The notes: generated from the letters alone by a model not told the origin. Numbered from the stretch's first letter, positions 19,028-28,770 are shown. The stretch: 64,000 bases of DNA from CAVQJU01 sp963755195 (GCA_963755195.1 CAVWIZ010000004.1:682001-746000), one strand, 5' to 3'. Made by a program: numbers and translations.

Positions 19028-21289
19028 ATGGCTGTCAACACCGCATCCACGCCGATCACGTTGGGGCAATCCGTGGGCTCCGTCGTCCCGGCCGCGCAGC
19101 GATTCGCCGTGGCAGCTCGCTGGCTCGTGACGTCGCGGCGCCCCTTGATTGTCGTCTTCCACCTCTTGCTCGTGGCGGTCGCGAACTATCTGGCATTCTG
19201 GCTGCACTTTGACGGCAACATCCAGCCTGTGCAGCGAGCGATGTTCTGGCACGCGTTGCCATGGCTCGTCCTGGTTCGGGCGGTCACCTTCGTGCCGTTC
19301 GGTATTTACCACGGATTGTGGCGGTATACGGGATTGTGGGAGGTTCAGCGGATCATCGCGGCGGTGATCGTCAGTTCGTTCATCGGTTACGCGGTGACTC
19401 ACTGGTGGCTGGCGCTGGCGGGCTACCCGCAATCCATCGCGCCGACCGACGCGCTGATTCTGATCTTCCTCATCGGTGGAGTTCGGCTGCTCGGCCCGCT
19501 CTCCGCGCAACTGTCGGCTGTCAAAGGGCAACGGCGGGTGCTGGTCCTCGGCGCCGGCGACGCCGGCGAGACGATCGTCCGCGATATGAAGCGGCGCCGT
19601 GTCCATGAACCGGTCGGGTTCGTGGACGATGACCGTACGAAGATCGGACAGCGTATCCACGGCGTGCCGGTCCTGGGCGCGCGGGAAGACCTCCCCAGGC
19701 TGATACGAGAGCACAACCCGCACGAAGTGCTGATCGCGGTGCCCAGTGCGGCGTCGCGGATGATTCAGGAGGTCGTCCAGACCTTGCGGCCATTTCGCAT
19801 CCCCATCACGCGGGTGCCGAGTCTTCAGGATATCCACGCTGGCACGGCCGTCACGGAAATCAGGAACGTCTCGATCGAGGACTTGCTGGCCCGACCGCCG
19901 ATCGGGCTCGATGACCGTCCTCTGCGGCGTCTGATCGAAGGACGCTCGGTGATGGTCACCGGCGCCGGCGGGTCGATCGGTTCAGAGCTCTGCCGTCAAA
20001 TAGCCGCGCTCGCTCCTTCCGCGCTGGTGCTGTACGAGCGCTACGAGAACAACCTGTTTGCGATCTCGATGGACCTCGCGGACCGCGGCGCGAAGAACAT
20101 CCATCCGGTCATCGGCGACGTGACGGATGCCAGGCGGCTCGAAGCCGTCATGGCCGAGCACCGGCCGGATATCGTCTTCCATGCCGCTGCTCACAAGCAC
20201 GTACCGCTGATGGAGCAGAACGCCTGTGAGGCGGTCAAGAACAACGTGATCGGCAGCCGGATGCTCATGGAAGCGGCCGAGCGACACGGCGTCGACCGAT
20301 TCATTTTGATCTCGACCGACAAGGCGGTGAACCCCACGAGCGTCATGGGCGCGACCAAGCGGATTGCGGAGTGCATCCTGCAGGCACACGCCGCCACCAG
20401 TTCGACGCGGTTCTCCGTGGTCCGCTTCGGCAACGTGCTCGGCAGCAACGGGAGCGTCGTCCCGCGCTTTCTCGAGCAGATTCGAACGGGCGGGCCGATC
20501 ACGATCACGCACCCCGACATCCGCCGCTATTTCATGCTGATTCCGGAGGCGGTGCAGCTCGTCCTCCACTCGGCCGCGCTGAAGACGCCGGGGATGGTGT
20601 ATGTGCTCGAGATGGGCGAGCAGATCAAGCTCGTTGACATGGCGAAGAATCTGATCCGGCTGTCTGGGCTTTCGCCGGACGAAGACATTGCGATCGCCTT
20701 CATCGGTCTCCGTCCTGGGGAGAAGCTGTTCGAAGAGCTCATCGGACCCGACGAGACCGCACGTCCGGCCGCCACGCAGAAGATTCTCGAGGTGCGCCCC
20801 CGCAGACTCCCTGACGCGAATACGTTGGCGCGGCAAATTGCCGAACTGGAGCAGCTGGCGCTTCGAGGAGACGGCGCCGCGGTCATGAAGCAGATTCTGG
20901 TGATCGTGCCGGAATTCAGGCCGCCCGACAGCGAACTGACCCCGGCGTCAGTGCCGCCTTCCGAGTTCTTGAGGATCGAACCGTTGCCGGCCGTTCGAGA
21001 GGAACACCGGCGCGGTGACTATGGCTGCCCGATGTGCGGCTCGACCCGCCTGAGCCGTTCACGAACACGATCGGTGACCGAGCACATCCACCGATCGGTC
21101 ACCCAAAGACGGCTGCACCGGTGCTTGGAGTGTGGCTGGCGAGGCTGGGCGATGCCCCTGGCGGAATTGCGCGAGGAGTGGGCCCCTCGGGCCGACGAAT
21201 TGACACGCCTCGATTTCAGCTCGATCGACCGAGTGGTGGGAACGGCTTCGTCGCCTTCGGGGCTGACTTCCGCGCCAAACCCGCATTGA
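19028..21289 (+). CDS. WbpM/PglF-like NDP-sugar 4,6-dehydratase with C-terminal zinc-ribbon-like tail
   Basis: 753 residues from ATG 19028, behind a GAAGAG ribosome site. Four membrane helices occupy about residues 35-150. A first Rossmann-like domain starts VLVLGAGDAGETI near 172 (CoA-binding-like). The SDR catalytic domain starts VMVTGAGGSIGSEL near 307, with ISTDKAVNPTSVMGATKR near 430-445 where Met replaces the usual SDR Tyr, as in WbpM/PglF/FlaA1. The final 90 residues add C-P-M-C (Cys667, Cys670) and C-L-E-C-G-type (Cys699, Cys702) pairs, a possible zinc ribbon not usual in this family. It probably makes UDP-4-keto-6-deoxy-GlcNAc for the DegT aminotransferase. Confidence 0.9.
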   Translation: MAVNTASTPITLGQSVGSVVPAAQRFAVAARWLVTSRRPLIVVFHLLLVAVANYLAFWLHFDGNIQPVQRAMFWHALPWLVLVRAVTFVPFGIYHGLWRYTGLWEVQRIIAAVIVSSFIGYAVTHWWLALAGYPQSIAPTDALILIFLIGGVRLLGPLSAQLSAVKGQRRVLVLGAGDAGETIVRDMKRRRVHEPVGFVDDDRTKIGQRIHGVPVLGAREDLPRLIREHNPHEVLIAVPSAASRMIQEVVQTLRPFRIPITRVPSLQDIHAGTAVTEIRNVSIEDLLARPPIGLDDRPLRRLIEGRSVMVTGAGGSIGSELCRQIAALAPSALVLYERYENNLFAISMDLADRGAKNIHPVIGDVTDARRLEAVMAEHRPDIVFHAAAHKHVPLMEQNACEAVKNNVIGSRMLMEAAERHGVDRFILISTDKAVNPTSVMGATKRIAECILQAHAATSSTRFSVVRFGNVLGSNGSVVPRFLEQIRTGGPITITHPDIRRYFMLIPEAVQLVLHSAALKTPGMVYVLEMGEQIKLVDMAKNLIRLSGLSPDEDIAIAFIGLRPGEKLFEELIGPDETARPAATQKILEVRPRRLPDANTLARQIAELEQLALRGDGAAVMKQILVIVPEFRPPDSELTPASVPPSEFLRIEPLPAVREEHRRGDYGCPMCGSTRLSRSRTRSVTEHIHRSVTQRRLHRCLECGWRGWAMPLAELREEWAPRADELTRLDFSSIDRVVGTASSPSGLTSAPNPH

Positions 21290-22719
21290 GAACCGTCGCC
21301 GTCAGACGTCAAAGGCGCCGAACAAGGCGGCTGCGCTGGCCCTCCTACGGTTGCTTCACAGCCGCCCTCGTCGGTGTGGCATGGGGCAGCCCGGCCTTTG
21401 GCGGCGTCGCACGCGCCGGTGCGACCGAATTGCCTCTGGACCCGTGGGCCTGCTGGCCGCTCCTCGCAGTTTGTGCCCTGTCTGGCGGGCTGGGTCTCAT
21501 CAGTCAACGCGAATCGGCGTCGCCTAACCGGCCGCTGGCGCTTGGATTGGCACTGCTGATTGCCGGTGTCATGTTGCAGCTTGTCCCGCTACCTCGCGCG
21601 CTCGCCGCCGTCCTGAGCCCGTCATCAGCCGATCCGAATCGGGCTGCTCACGTGCTGTCGGTGAACCCCAAGGCCACCTTTCGAGGGCTCGTCTTCATGG
21701 GGCCGCTCGGACTGTTCCTGCTCGGCATGACCCGCGCATATCAGGAAGGCGACCGCCGCCGGATCATCCACGGCATCCTGGCTGTGGGGACTGTTGTTGC
21801 GTTCGTGGGCATAGCCCAAAAGGGTGGAGGACTCGGCTCGGAAATCTACGGACTGTGGCCACGCCACTACTCGAGCGACTCTCTTGGCCCATTCACCAAC
21901 TCTAACCATTTTGCGGGATGGATGCTCATGGCAATCCCGCTGGTCCTCGGCTATCTGTGCGCGCGCGTCAGCCAAAGCATTGGGCCCTCCGATAGGAATT
22001 GGAGAGCTCGATTGCAGTGGCTCTCATCACGCGACGCGAGCCAGATCGTCTTTGTCGCCGTCGGGATTCTGCTGATGGCCCTCTCGCTGGTGATGACGCG
22101 TTCTCGAGCCGGCATCACCTGTTTTGCACTTGCCCTGGCCGTTTTCGGAGGAATCGTTGCAAGAACCGAGCGCAGGCGGCTCCGCAGGACGCTCGTCGTT
22201 GCATCCCTGCTCTCGATCTTCGCGCTCAGCACCACCTGGGCCGGAGGCCCCGCGATTGCTAAGTTCATTGAGACCCCAGCATTGGACGGACGAGCGTACA
22301 TCTGGCTGGACACGTTGCGTGTCATCAGGCAATTCCCGCTCGTCGGCACGGGATTAAACACGTACTCCACTGTCGCAACGTTTCAGCAGATCCCGGGAAT
22401 AAGCTTTGTCTTCGTGCATGCGCACAATGACTATCTGCAGTTCGTCGCTGAAGGAGGGCTCCTGCTTGGAGCCGCCGCCGCGATCTTGCTTCTGCTCTTT
22501 GTGAAAGAGGTGATGCGTCGCTTTCGTGAGTGCGTTGTCGGCTCCACGGACTATTGGATTCGAGTCGGTGCCGTAACCGGGCTGATCTCTATCGGCTTGC
22601 AGGAATTCGTGGACTGCAGTCTCCAGATCCCGGGGAATGCCGCACTCTTCGTCGTCCTGTGCTCACTTGCCGTTCATACGGCCCCTCGCCTTCGAACCCA
22701 CTCAATCGTCACGGCATGA
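21286..22719 (+). CDS. O-antigen ligase/Wzy-C family membrane protein
   Basis: 477 residues if translation starts at TTG 21286, which overlaps the stop of the dehydratase gene (TTGA). Upstream in-frame starts would be buried inside that gene. About 12 hydrophobic segments. The periplasmic loop has FTNSNHFAGWMLM near residue 204 and the Wzy-C motif region VGTGLNTYSTV followed by FVHAHNDYLQFVAEGG near 375-392, which is characteristic of O-antigen ligases (PF04932). It either ligates the finished polysaccharide to a lipid or other anchor, or acts as a second polymerase besides the Wzy-like protein at 2439. Confidence 0.88.
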   Translation: MRTVAVRRQRRRTRRLRWPSYGCFTAALVGVAWGSPAFGGVARAGATELPLDPWACWPLLAVCALSGGLGLISQRESASPNRPLALGLALLIAGVMLQLVPLPRALAAVLSPSSADPNRAAHVLSVNPKATFRGLVFMGPLGLFLLGMTRAYQEGDRRRIIHGILAVGTVVAFVGIAQKGGGLGSEIYGLWPRHYSSDSLGPFTNSNHFAGWMLMAIPLVLGYLCARVSQSIGPSDRNWRARLQWLSSRDASQIVFVAVGILLMALSLVMTRSRAGITCFALALAVFGGIVARTERRRLRRTLVVASLLSIFALSTTWAGGPAIAKFIETPALDGRAYIWLDTLRVIRQFPLVGTGLNTYSTVATFQQIPGISFVFVHAHNDYLQFVAEGGLLLGAAAAILLLLFVKEVMRRFRECVVGSTDYWIRVGAVTGLISIGLQEFVDCSLQIPGNAALFVVLCSLAVHTAPRLRTHSIVTA

Positions 22720-22723
22720 TTCT

Positions 22724-24140
22724 GTGAGCGCGCCATTTCTCATCTCCGAACACGCAGCAGCCTCGGATCGAGCTGTCTTCGACCGCCAAGCCGGCCAGTG
22801 GGTCACATATGGCTCGCTTCGGCGATTGGTCTCTGAAGCCGCCGAGCGGCTCGATGTTCGACCTCGCAAGTCGTTGCTCACGCTCTTCGCCACGAACACG
22901 CTCACCGACATCGTCTTCTACCTCGCGGCGATAGACGCCGGTCACGCCGTGATGCTGAGCGACGCCGCGATGTCGGAGGAGAACAAGCGACAATTCGTCG
23001 GAAGATACGCGCCCGAGTGGATCTTCGACCAGACCGGTTTCGGCCGAAGGCTTGGCAACTATCACGCGGATGAGACTGCTGGCGGCACTGTGCTGGCGCT
23101 CGACCGATCGGAGTGTCGCGCCTCGATTCATCCCGATCATGCGCTGCTTCTATCGACCTCCGGCACGACGGGCAGCCAAAAACATGTCTGTCTGTCGCGA
23201 CGAAACATCGAGTGCAATGCCGATTCCATCGCGGTTGCGTTGGGTATCGAGGCGAGGGACCGAGCCATCGCTACGTTGCCACTGCACTACTCGTACGGGC
23301 TATCAGTCGTCAATAGTCACCTGCGCGCCGGCGCAAGCGTCGTTCTCAATCAGTTCAGCATCATCCAGCCTCAATTCTGGAATCTGGTCCACGAGACGAA
23401 CGCGAGCTCAATGGCTGGCGTACCGTTTGTCTATGAAATACTCCGTCGCCTCGATCCAGCTCTCGATCGCCGGCTCACCCATCCGTGTCATGACGCAAGC
23501 CGGCGGCAGATTGGCGCCGGGTCTGACCTGTCACTTTCATGCGTTCATGGACTCGGTGAAGGGCCGCTTCTTCGTCATGTACGGCCAGACCGAAGCCACC
23601 GCTCGAATGGCAGTCCTTCACCACGACGATGTTCCGCGCAAGCTGGGCTCTGTAGGCCGGGTCATTCAAGGAGGACGCGTCTGCATACAGATCTGCGAGG
23701 CCAAGGAGGACCCCGACGGTGAAATCGTCTACAGAGGTCCGAACGTGATGCTCGGTTATGCCGAAGGCCGCGACGACCTCTCGCTCGGAGATCGCCTGCA
23801 ACGCGTGCTTCATACGGGCGACACCGGACGGCTGGACGCCGAGGGCTTCCTGTACGTGACCGGCCGTACCAAGCGAATGGTAAAAGTCGCCGGCAAGCGC
23901 GTGAGCCTGGATGAAATCGAGAACCTAGTGTCGGTAGAGTGCCCGCACGCCGTCGTCGGACGCGACGACGAGATCCACATCTTCTGCGTCGACGGGAGCG
24001 AGCCCTTTCGGGAGGTGGGCAGGCGATTGTCTGCCGCAACGGGATTGCACCGCACCGTGTTTCGCTTCAGACGTATCGATGCCATTCCGCTCACGTCGAG
24101 TGGCAAGACCGACTACAACAATCTGACCGCGCTGCTCTGA
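22724..24140 (+). CDS. AMP-forming acyl-CoA/acyl-ACP ligase of the ANL superfamily (one frameshift)
   Basis: About 470 residues from GTG 22724, four bases after the ligase stop. The phosphate-binding motif STSGTTGSQKHVCLSRRN lies near residue 142 and LPLHYSYGLSV near 183. An indel near 23470-23490 separates the halves, after which MYGQTEATARM, VYRGPNVMLGYAEG, HTGDTGRLDAEGFLYVTGR, KVAGKRVSLDEIE and the C-terminal lysine motif SSGKTDYNN appear. It activates a carboxylic acid as an adenylate. With free ACPs at 28281, 33090 and 40319 it may load one of them. Similar ligases occur in exosortase-A-associated polysaccharide loci. The acid is unknown. Confidence 0.85.
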
Positions 24141-24156
24141 TCGCGGAGTAGAGAAG

Positions 24157-25039
24157 ATGGAATGTAAGCAACTTGGATCGACGGGAGTCAAGGTGCCGGA
24201 CATCGGCCTTGGCACCTACAATTTCGCTGCGGGCGTCGAGCCGCTCCGCGCGGGTGTGGAGCGCGGCGCATGCTTCATCGACACCGCCGAGAGCTACGGG
24301 ACGGAACCCATCGTCGGCGAGGCAATCCGCGGGCGTCGCGATCGGGTGTTTCTCGCAACCAAGGTCTCGCCTCGCAATTTCAGGCGGGGTGACGTCATCG
24401 CCGCGGCGGAGCGCAGTCTCCGGCAACTGGGAACCGACTACATCGATCTCTATCAGCTGCACTGGCCCAACTACACGGTGCCGATCGCCGAAACGATGGC
24501 CGCCATGGAGCACCTTGCGGACAGCGGCAAGATTCGGTTCATCGGCGTCAGCAGTTTCTCCGTCGCAGAGCTGAAGAGAGCCAACGGGTGCTTGTCGAGG
24601 CACAAGATCGTCTCCAATCAGGTGCGCTACAGCCTGATCGACCGAACGGTCGAGACAGGTCTTCTCCAATATTGTCAACGAAGCGCCATCACGCTGATTG
24701 CCTTCAGTCCGCTGGGCATCAGTTTTCCGCGGATCGGGCAGGCGGATCCCGAAGGCGTCCTCGGTCGAGTCGCCGGTGCGGTCGGCCGAGACGGAAGCGC
24801 AGATCGCGCTGAACTGGCTGATCGCCCAGGACAACGTGATCGCGATTCCGAAGGCTTCGACGGTGGCGCACGTAGTCGAAAATTGCGGTGCGTCGGGCTG
24901 GCGCCTCTCGCAGGCGCATCGTGATCTCCTGGAACGCGGTATCCGGTTCCGGCGTCGAAGCCTCGTCGAATCTGCCGCACGACGAACGGTCGAAGCACCT
25001 GCGTCAATTGTCCGGCCGGAGCGTCTGAGGCCACGTTGA
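24157..25039 (+). CDS. Aldo/keto reductase (one frameshift)
   Basis: About 290 residues. The catalytic tetrad is visible: Asp and Tyr in FIDTAESYG near residue 46-53, Lys in FLATKVS near 68, His in YQLHWPN near 103. KIRFIGVSSFS and SNQVRYSLID follow. Near 24765 an indel shifts the frame, then TEAQIALNWLIAQDNVIAIPKAST (read in parts: QIALNWLIA and AIPKAST) completes the NADPH-binding end. Stop 25037-25039 overlaps the ATG of the sugar transferase. It is likely to reduce a carbonyl in a sugar or an acyl-type precursor. Frequent in natural-product loci, so substrate remains open. Confidence 0.85.
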
Positions 25040-25625
25040 TGTATCGCACTCCTATTCAAAAGGCTTTTCGATATTGCGGTTTCTCTGGTGGCCCTGCTCG
25101 CGCTTCTGCCGGTGCTCCTGGCCGTGGCCCTGCTCGTGCGCGTGACGATGGGATCGCCCGTACTCTTTCGGCAGATGCGGCCCGGCCAGCACGGAGTGCC
25201 GTTCAGCATTCTCAAATTTCGCACCATGCGAGTGGCGACCGACGACTTGGAGAGTCCGCAAGACAGGATGACGCCGACGGGTCGCTGGCTGCGACACACC
25301 AGTCTCGACGAGCTGCCGGAGCTCCTCAACGTCCTCAAGGGTGACATGAGCCTCGTCGGTCCCCGGCCACTCCTGATGCAGTATCTCGGGCTCTACAGTC
25401 CCGGGCAGGCCAGAAGGCACGAGGTGAGGCCTGGCATCACGGGCTTGGCCCAGATTAACGGCCGCAACGCCGTGAGTTGGGAACGGCGGTTCGCCTTCGA
25501 CGTCGAGTATGTCGAGCGCTGCTCCCTCTCACTCGACGCTCAGAATCATTTTCAAAACGGTTGTCGTCGTCCTGAAACGGCGCGGCGTCTCCGAGCCAAT
25601 CGCCGAATCACAGTTCTCCGGATAG
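25039..25625 (+). CDS. PglC-like undecaprenyl-phosphate sugar transferase (two frameshifts)
   Basis: Initiating phosphoglycosyl transferase that puts the first sugar-phosphate on undecaprenyl phosphate. ATG 25039 (TGATG overlap) reads MYRTPIQK. An indel near 25060-25070 restores LFDIAVSLVALLALLPVLL, the single re-entrant membrane segment. FRQMRPGQHGVPFSILKFRT, SLDELPELLNVLKGDMS, LVGPRPLL and RPGITGLAQINGRNAVSW follow, which are the complete family signature. A second indel near 25535 leads to LRIIFKTVVVVLKRRGVSE and TAG 25623-25625. The short form (about 195 residues, no multi-helix N-terminus) matches PglC rather than WbaP. Sits right before the PglD-like acyltransferase, as expected for diamino-sugar pathways. 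Confidence 0.88.
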
Positions 25626-25644
25626 ACGCGGGACGATTGCACCG

Positions 25645-26307
25645 ATGGACAAGGTCATTCTCTTTGGCAACGGTCAAAACGCGAGCGTTGCGTATGCGTA
25701 CCTGACGCACGATTCGCCGTACGAAGTCGTGGCATTTACCGTCGATAGAGCGCACATCAAGGACAAGGAGCTCTTCGGACTCCCCGTTATTCCCTTTGAG
25801 GACGTTCAAAGCATTTATCCACCCGTCACGCACAAGATGCTGATTTCCGTGAGTTATGCCAAGGCCAATAAGCTGCGAGCCGCCAAGTACTATGAAGCGA
25901 AGGACAAAGGTTACCAGCTGATTACCTACATCAGCTCGAAAGCGATGACATGGCCAGGCCTGATCGTCGGAGACAACTGCGTTGTGCTCGAACACACCGT
26001 CATCCAGCCGTTTGCCACGATCGGGAACAACGTGACCGTCTCGAGCGGCAGTCACATCGGCCACCATACGACCATCAAAGATCATTGTTACGTGGCCCAG
26101 CAGGTCGCGATCTCGGGTTTCGTGACTGCCGAGCCGTACTGCTTCTTCGGCGCCAACTCGACGATTCGGGACGGTATTACCATCGCACGGGAATGCGTCA
26201 TTGGCGCTGGTGCGTTGATACTCAACAACACACGTGAACGGAGTGTTTACATGGCCCGTACTGCTCAACTCATGCCCATGGCGAGCGACCACCTGCCTGG
26301 CATGTAA
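25645..26307 (+). CDS. NeuD/PglD-family sugar N- or O-acyltransferase, copy 1
   Basis: 220 residues. The N-terminal Rossmann-like domain starts VILFGNGQNASVAYAYL (sugar-nucleotide binding). The C-terminal left-handed beta-helix has hexapeptide repeats from about residue 100: LIVGDNCVVLEHTVIQP, IGNNVTVSSGSHIGHHTTI with the catalytic-type His, then ITIARECVIGAGALIL. PglD transfers acetyl from acetyl-CoA to the C4 amine of a UDP-sugar. The gene is followed by a FemAB/GNAT-like gene, and a second acyltransferase of the same family at 27554 is also followed by one, after a free ACP. It is likely to act on the amino sugar made by the DegT enzyme. The acyl donor could be CoA- or ACP-bound. Confidence 0.87.
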   Translation: MDKVILFGNGQNASVAYAYLTHDSPYEVVAFTVDRAHIKDKELFGLPVIPFEDVQSIYPPVTHKMLISVSYAKANKLRAAKYYEAKDKGYQLITYISSKAMTWPGLIVGDNCVVLEHTVIQPFATIGNNVTVSSGSHIGHHTTIKDHCYVAQQVAISGFVTAEPYCFFGANSTIRDGITIARECVIGAGALILNNTRERSVYMARTAQLMPMASDHLPGM

Positions 26308-26334
26308 CGTCACGTTGGTACATACAGGCAACAC

Positions 26335-27507
26335 GTGGCAAGACTTCGAGTCGTAAGACCGGCTCAGCGCGACGAGTGGATGGGCGTGCTGAAGAATTCG
26401 GTTCAACACGACTTCCATCATCTGCCGGAATATCACGCGCTCTCTGAAGCGCACGGGGAAGGGTGTGCGTATCTCTTCGTGTACGAGGAGGCGCCCTATT
26501 TCATTGCCGTCCCCCTGTTGTTGCGACCGGCAGCGGCAGTGTCAGGGTTGGAGCAAGCCGGCCAGGGGTGGTTGGACGCGACCTCCGTCTATGGATACTC
26601 CGGACCAATTACCTCTCACACCGACATTCCTGCTTGCGTGTTGAGCAACTTCAAGGATGCGTTTCGTCAGGATCTTGTCGAGAGGCATGTCGTCAATCTG
26701 TTTTCGAGGCTGCATCCACTGATCCCCCAAGGTGCCCTGCTCGCCGATCTGGGCGAGCGGGTCGCGATTGGCCAGACGGTCTCGATCGATCTCAGTGCGC
26801 CAGCTGACAGACAATTCTCGTTGTTTCGCACGAATCACAAACGTGGGATTGCCAAGCTGACAGCTTCTGGAGTGACATGCACGCGAGACGCCGGACTGGT
26901 GTACCTGGCTGACTTCGTTGACATTTATCTCGAGACCATGCGTCGCGTCAGCGCCAATGCCTTCTACTTGTTCGATGCGGACTACGTCGAGCGATTCGTC
27001 GAGGCCTTGGCGGAAACCGTTCACCTGTTTGTGTGCACTCTGAATGGCCATGTCATCGCCGGCGGTCTGTTTACGCTCACCGATGGGATTGTCCAATACC
27101 ACCTTGGCGGAACGAGAAACGACTATCTGAAACTGTCGCCGATGAAGGTCATCTTCGACCGCGTCCGCTTATGGGCGAACGAACGAGGAGCGCATGTGTT
27201 TCATCTTGGAGGCGGCTTGAGCGCCCAGGAGGATTCACTATTTCATTTCAAGGCCGGGTTCTCCGACCGAAGGCACGAATGCGCCGTCTGGCGGTGGGTG
27301 CTCCTGCCAGACGTGTACAGGGACCTCTGTGAAATCAAGACGACGTGGAACATGCGAAATGGACGGGACATGGCTGGCTCTGACTATTTTCCGCTGTACC
27401 GAGACCCAATTGAATGGAAACCGGCTCCAGTAGACAACGTAGTAAACAACGAAGACGCGAGCTCGACGCCGAGTACGCCCAGCGCAGTTCGTTCTTCCTC
27501 GATATGA
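26335..27507 (+). CDS. FemAB/GNAT-like acyl- or aminoacyltransferase, copy 1
   Basis: 390 residues starting at GTG 26335. The two-domain GNAT/FemAB pattern is visible: WMGVLKNSVQHDFHHLPEYH at the N-terminus, ATSVYGYSGPI near residue 84, a central NHKRGIAKLTASGVT near 168, then FVDIYLETMRRVSANAFYLF near 203 and GGLFTLTDGIVQYHLGGT near 244, ending AHVFHLGGGLSAQEDSLFHF near 290. This set of motifs is found in FemAB-related proteins of PEP-CTERM/exosortase-type polysaccharide loci. It may transfer an acyl or amino-acyl group to a lipid-linked or nucleotide sugar. The tail after residue 370 is low-complexity Ser/Thr-rich. Confidence 0.8.
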   Translation: MARLRVVRPAQRDEWMGVLKNSVQHDFHHLPEYHALSEAHGEGCAYLFVYEEAPYFIAVPLLLRPAAAVSGLEQAGQGWLDATSVYGYSGPITSHTDIPACVLSNFKDAFRQDLVERHVVNLFSRLHPLIPQGALLADLGERVAIGQTVSIDLSAPADRQFSLFRTNHKRGIAKLTASGVTCTRDAGLVYLADFVDIYLETMRRVSANAFYLFDADYVERFVEALAETVHLFVCTLNGHVIAGGLFTLTDGIVQYHLGGTRNDYLKLSPMKVIFDRVRLWANERGAHVFHLGGGLSAQEDSLFHFKAGFSDRRHECAVWRWVLLPDVYRDLCEIKTTWNMRNGRDMAGSDYFPLYRDPIEWKPAPVDNVVNNEDASSTPSTPSAVRSSSI

Positions 27508-27541
27508 CGATCCTCGGCTTTCCACGACCGCAGCGCGTCCC

Positions 27542-27548
27542 GGAGGAG
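27542..27548 (+). promoter_or_regulatory. Strong ribosome binding site fixing a TTG start
   Basis: GGAGGAG ends five bases before TTG 27554. No ATG or GTG nearby gives a NeuD-like N-terminus, so this site decides the start of the second acyltransferase. Confidence 0.65.
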
Positions 27549-27553
27549 TTCTG

Positions 27554-28277
27554 TTGAAGAAGGTCGTGATCTTCGGTGGTGGCGATCAGGCTCGCACCGC
27601 ATTTGTGTATCTGTCCAAGGACAGCCCCTATGAAGTCGCGGCCTTCACCGCCCATGAGCGGTACCTCAATGAAGAGAAGCTCCTGGGATTGAATATCGTT
27701 CCTTTCGAGCGACTGGAGGAATTCTATCCGCCGGACCACTTTGCGATGTTCATTGCCATGGGATACGCGCAAGTCAACAGGGACAGGGCGAACGCCTATC
27801 AACGACGCCCGGAGCAAAGGCTACGAGCTGATCAGCTATGTCAGCTCAAAAGTGACCCATTGGGGTGAGATCACGATCGGGGAGAATTGCTTTGTCCTCG
27901 AGAACACCGTCATCCAGCCGTTCACCCACATCGGGAACGATGTCGTGATCGGGCCCAACGCGACCATCGGTCACGACGTAGTCATCGGCGATCACTGCTT
28001 CATCGCCCCCGGCACTGTGATCACAGGCCATGTCACTATCGGTCCCTATTGCTTCATTGGCGCCAGCGCCATCATCCGGAACTCAGTGACGATCGCACCG
28101 GAATGCACGATCGGCGCGGGCGCCCTCATCATGAAGGATACGAAACAGCAAGAGGTGTACCTGGTAAAGGGCACCGAACCAGCACCCACGACCAGCGCTG
28201 ACGTTCAGTCCGTTTCTCGGCTTTGCGAAACTACGGCGGTGATTTCCAGACCCGATCACTATCAGTCCCGAAGGTGA
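27554..28277 (+). CDS. NeuD/PglD-family sugar acyltransferase, copy 2 (one frameshift)
   Basis: About 240 residues, starting TTG 27554. The N-terminus KKVVIFGGGDQARTAFVYL is clearly homologous to copy 1 at 25645 and shares SKDSPYEVAAFTAHER-type spacing with it. An indel near 27795-27810 shifts the frame, then SKGYELISYVSSKVTHWGE and the beta-helix repeats IGENCFVLENTVIQPFTHI, IGPNATIGHDVVIGDHCFI and APECTIGAGALIMKD follow. It has the catalytic-type His and the same length as copy 1 apart from a C-terminal extension. The stop lies three bases before the ACP gene. The two copies look like products of an old duplication. Each may acylate a different amine or use a different acyl donor. Confidence 0.85.
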
Positions 28278-28280
28278 CCA

Positions 28281-28574
28281 ATGCTCGCCCGTCCTGAGAA
28301 CGCTACTACGTGCACCGATGCGACGGACATCAAGTGTCAGATTCGCCGTTTCATCGCCCAACAGCTGCTGTTCAGCGATGATCGTTTCGACTACGAGGAC
28401 GACGCCTCGTTTCTGGAGAACGGCATCATCGACTCCGTCGGCGTACTCGAACTGATACTGTTCCTGGAACAGACGTTCGGCATCACGATCGGAGGTCAGG
28501 ACATGGTTCCCGACAACTTCGATTCGGTCAACAATCTCGCTCGATACGTAGAGCGTCAGACCGGCGCGGCATAG
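28281..28574 (+). CDS. Acyl carrier protein
   Basis: 97 residues, acidic and helical. The phosphopantetheine motif is ENGIIDSVGVLELILFLEQ with Ser52 in DSV. It starts three bases after the second acyltransferase stop. The carrier is likely to hold an acyl or aminoacyl group activated by one of the adenylating enzymes of the locus (22724, 38660, or the NRPS at 33846). Position between a PglD-like and a FemAB-like gene hints that one of them may take its donor from this ACP, but this is inference. 196 bases follow without a gene. Confidence 0.88.
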   Translation: MLARPENATTCTDATDIKCQIRRFIAQQLLFSDDRFDYEDDASFLENGIIDSVGVLELILFLEQTFGITIGGQDMVPDNFDSVNNLARYVERQTGAA

Positions 28575-28770
28575 CAGGGCGATGTCGGACAGGATCGGAA
28601 TCGCCGGTCGGAGGCCGGCAATCGCGCGCCATTTCTGGCGCCACAGCTGTGCCGACACTGCGACGCGCATCGCGGAATTTTTGACGACACGAAGGGGTTA
28701 CTGTCGCTGAGACTTTTCCCTTGAACCAGTTGATACCAACTCCGCGGCTTGCACAGAGCGGCGCAGCATC

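Noticed and set aside
21034..21285. Earlier in-frame start of the O-antigen ligase
   Set aside because: This stretch is inside the dehydratase gene and encodes no membrane or ligase-like sequence. TTG 21286 forms the usual overlap.
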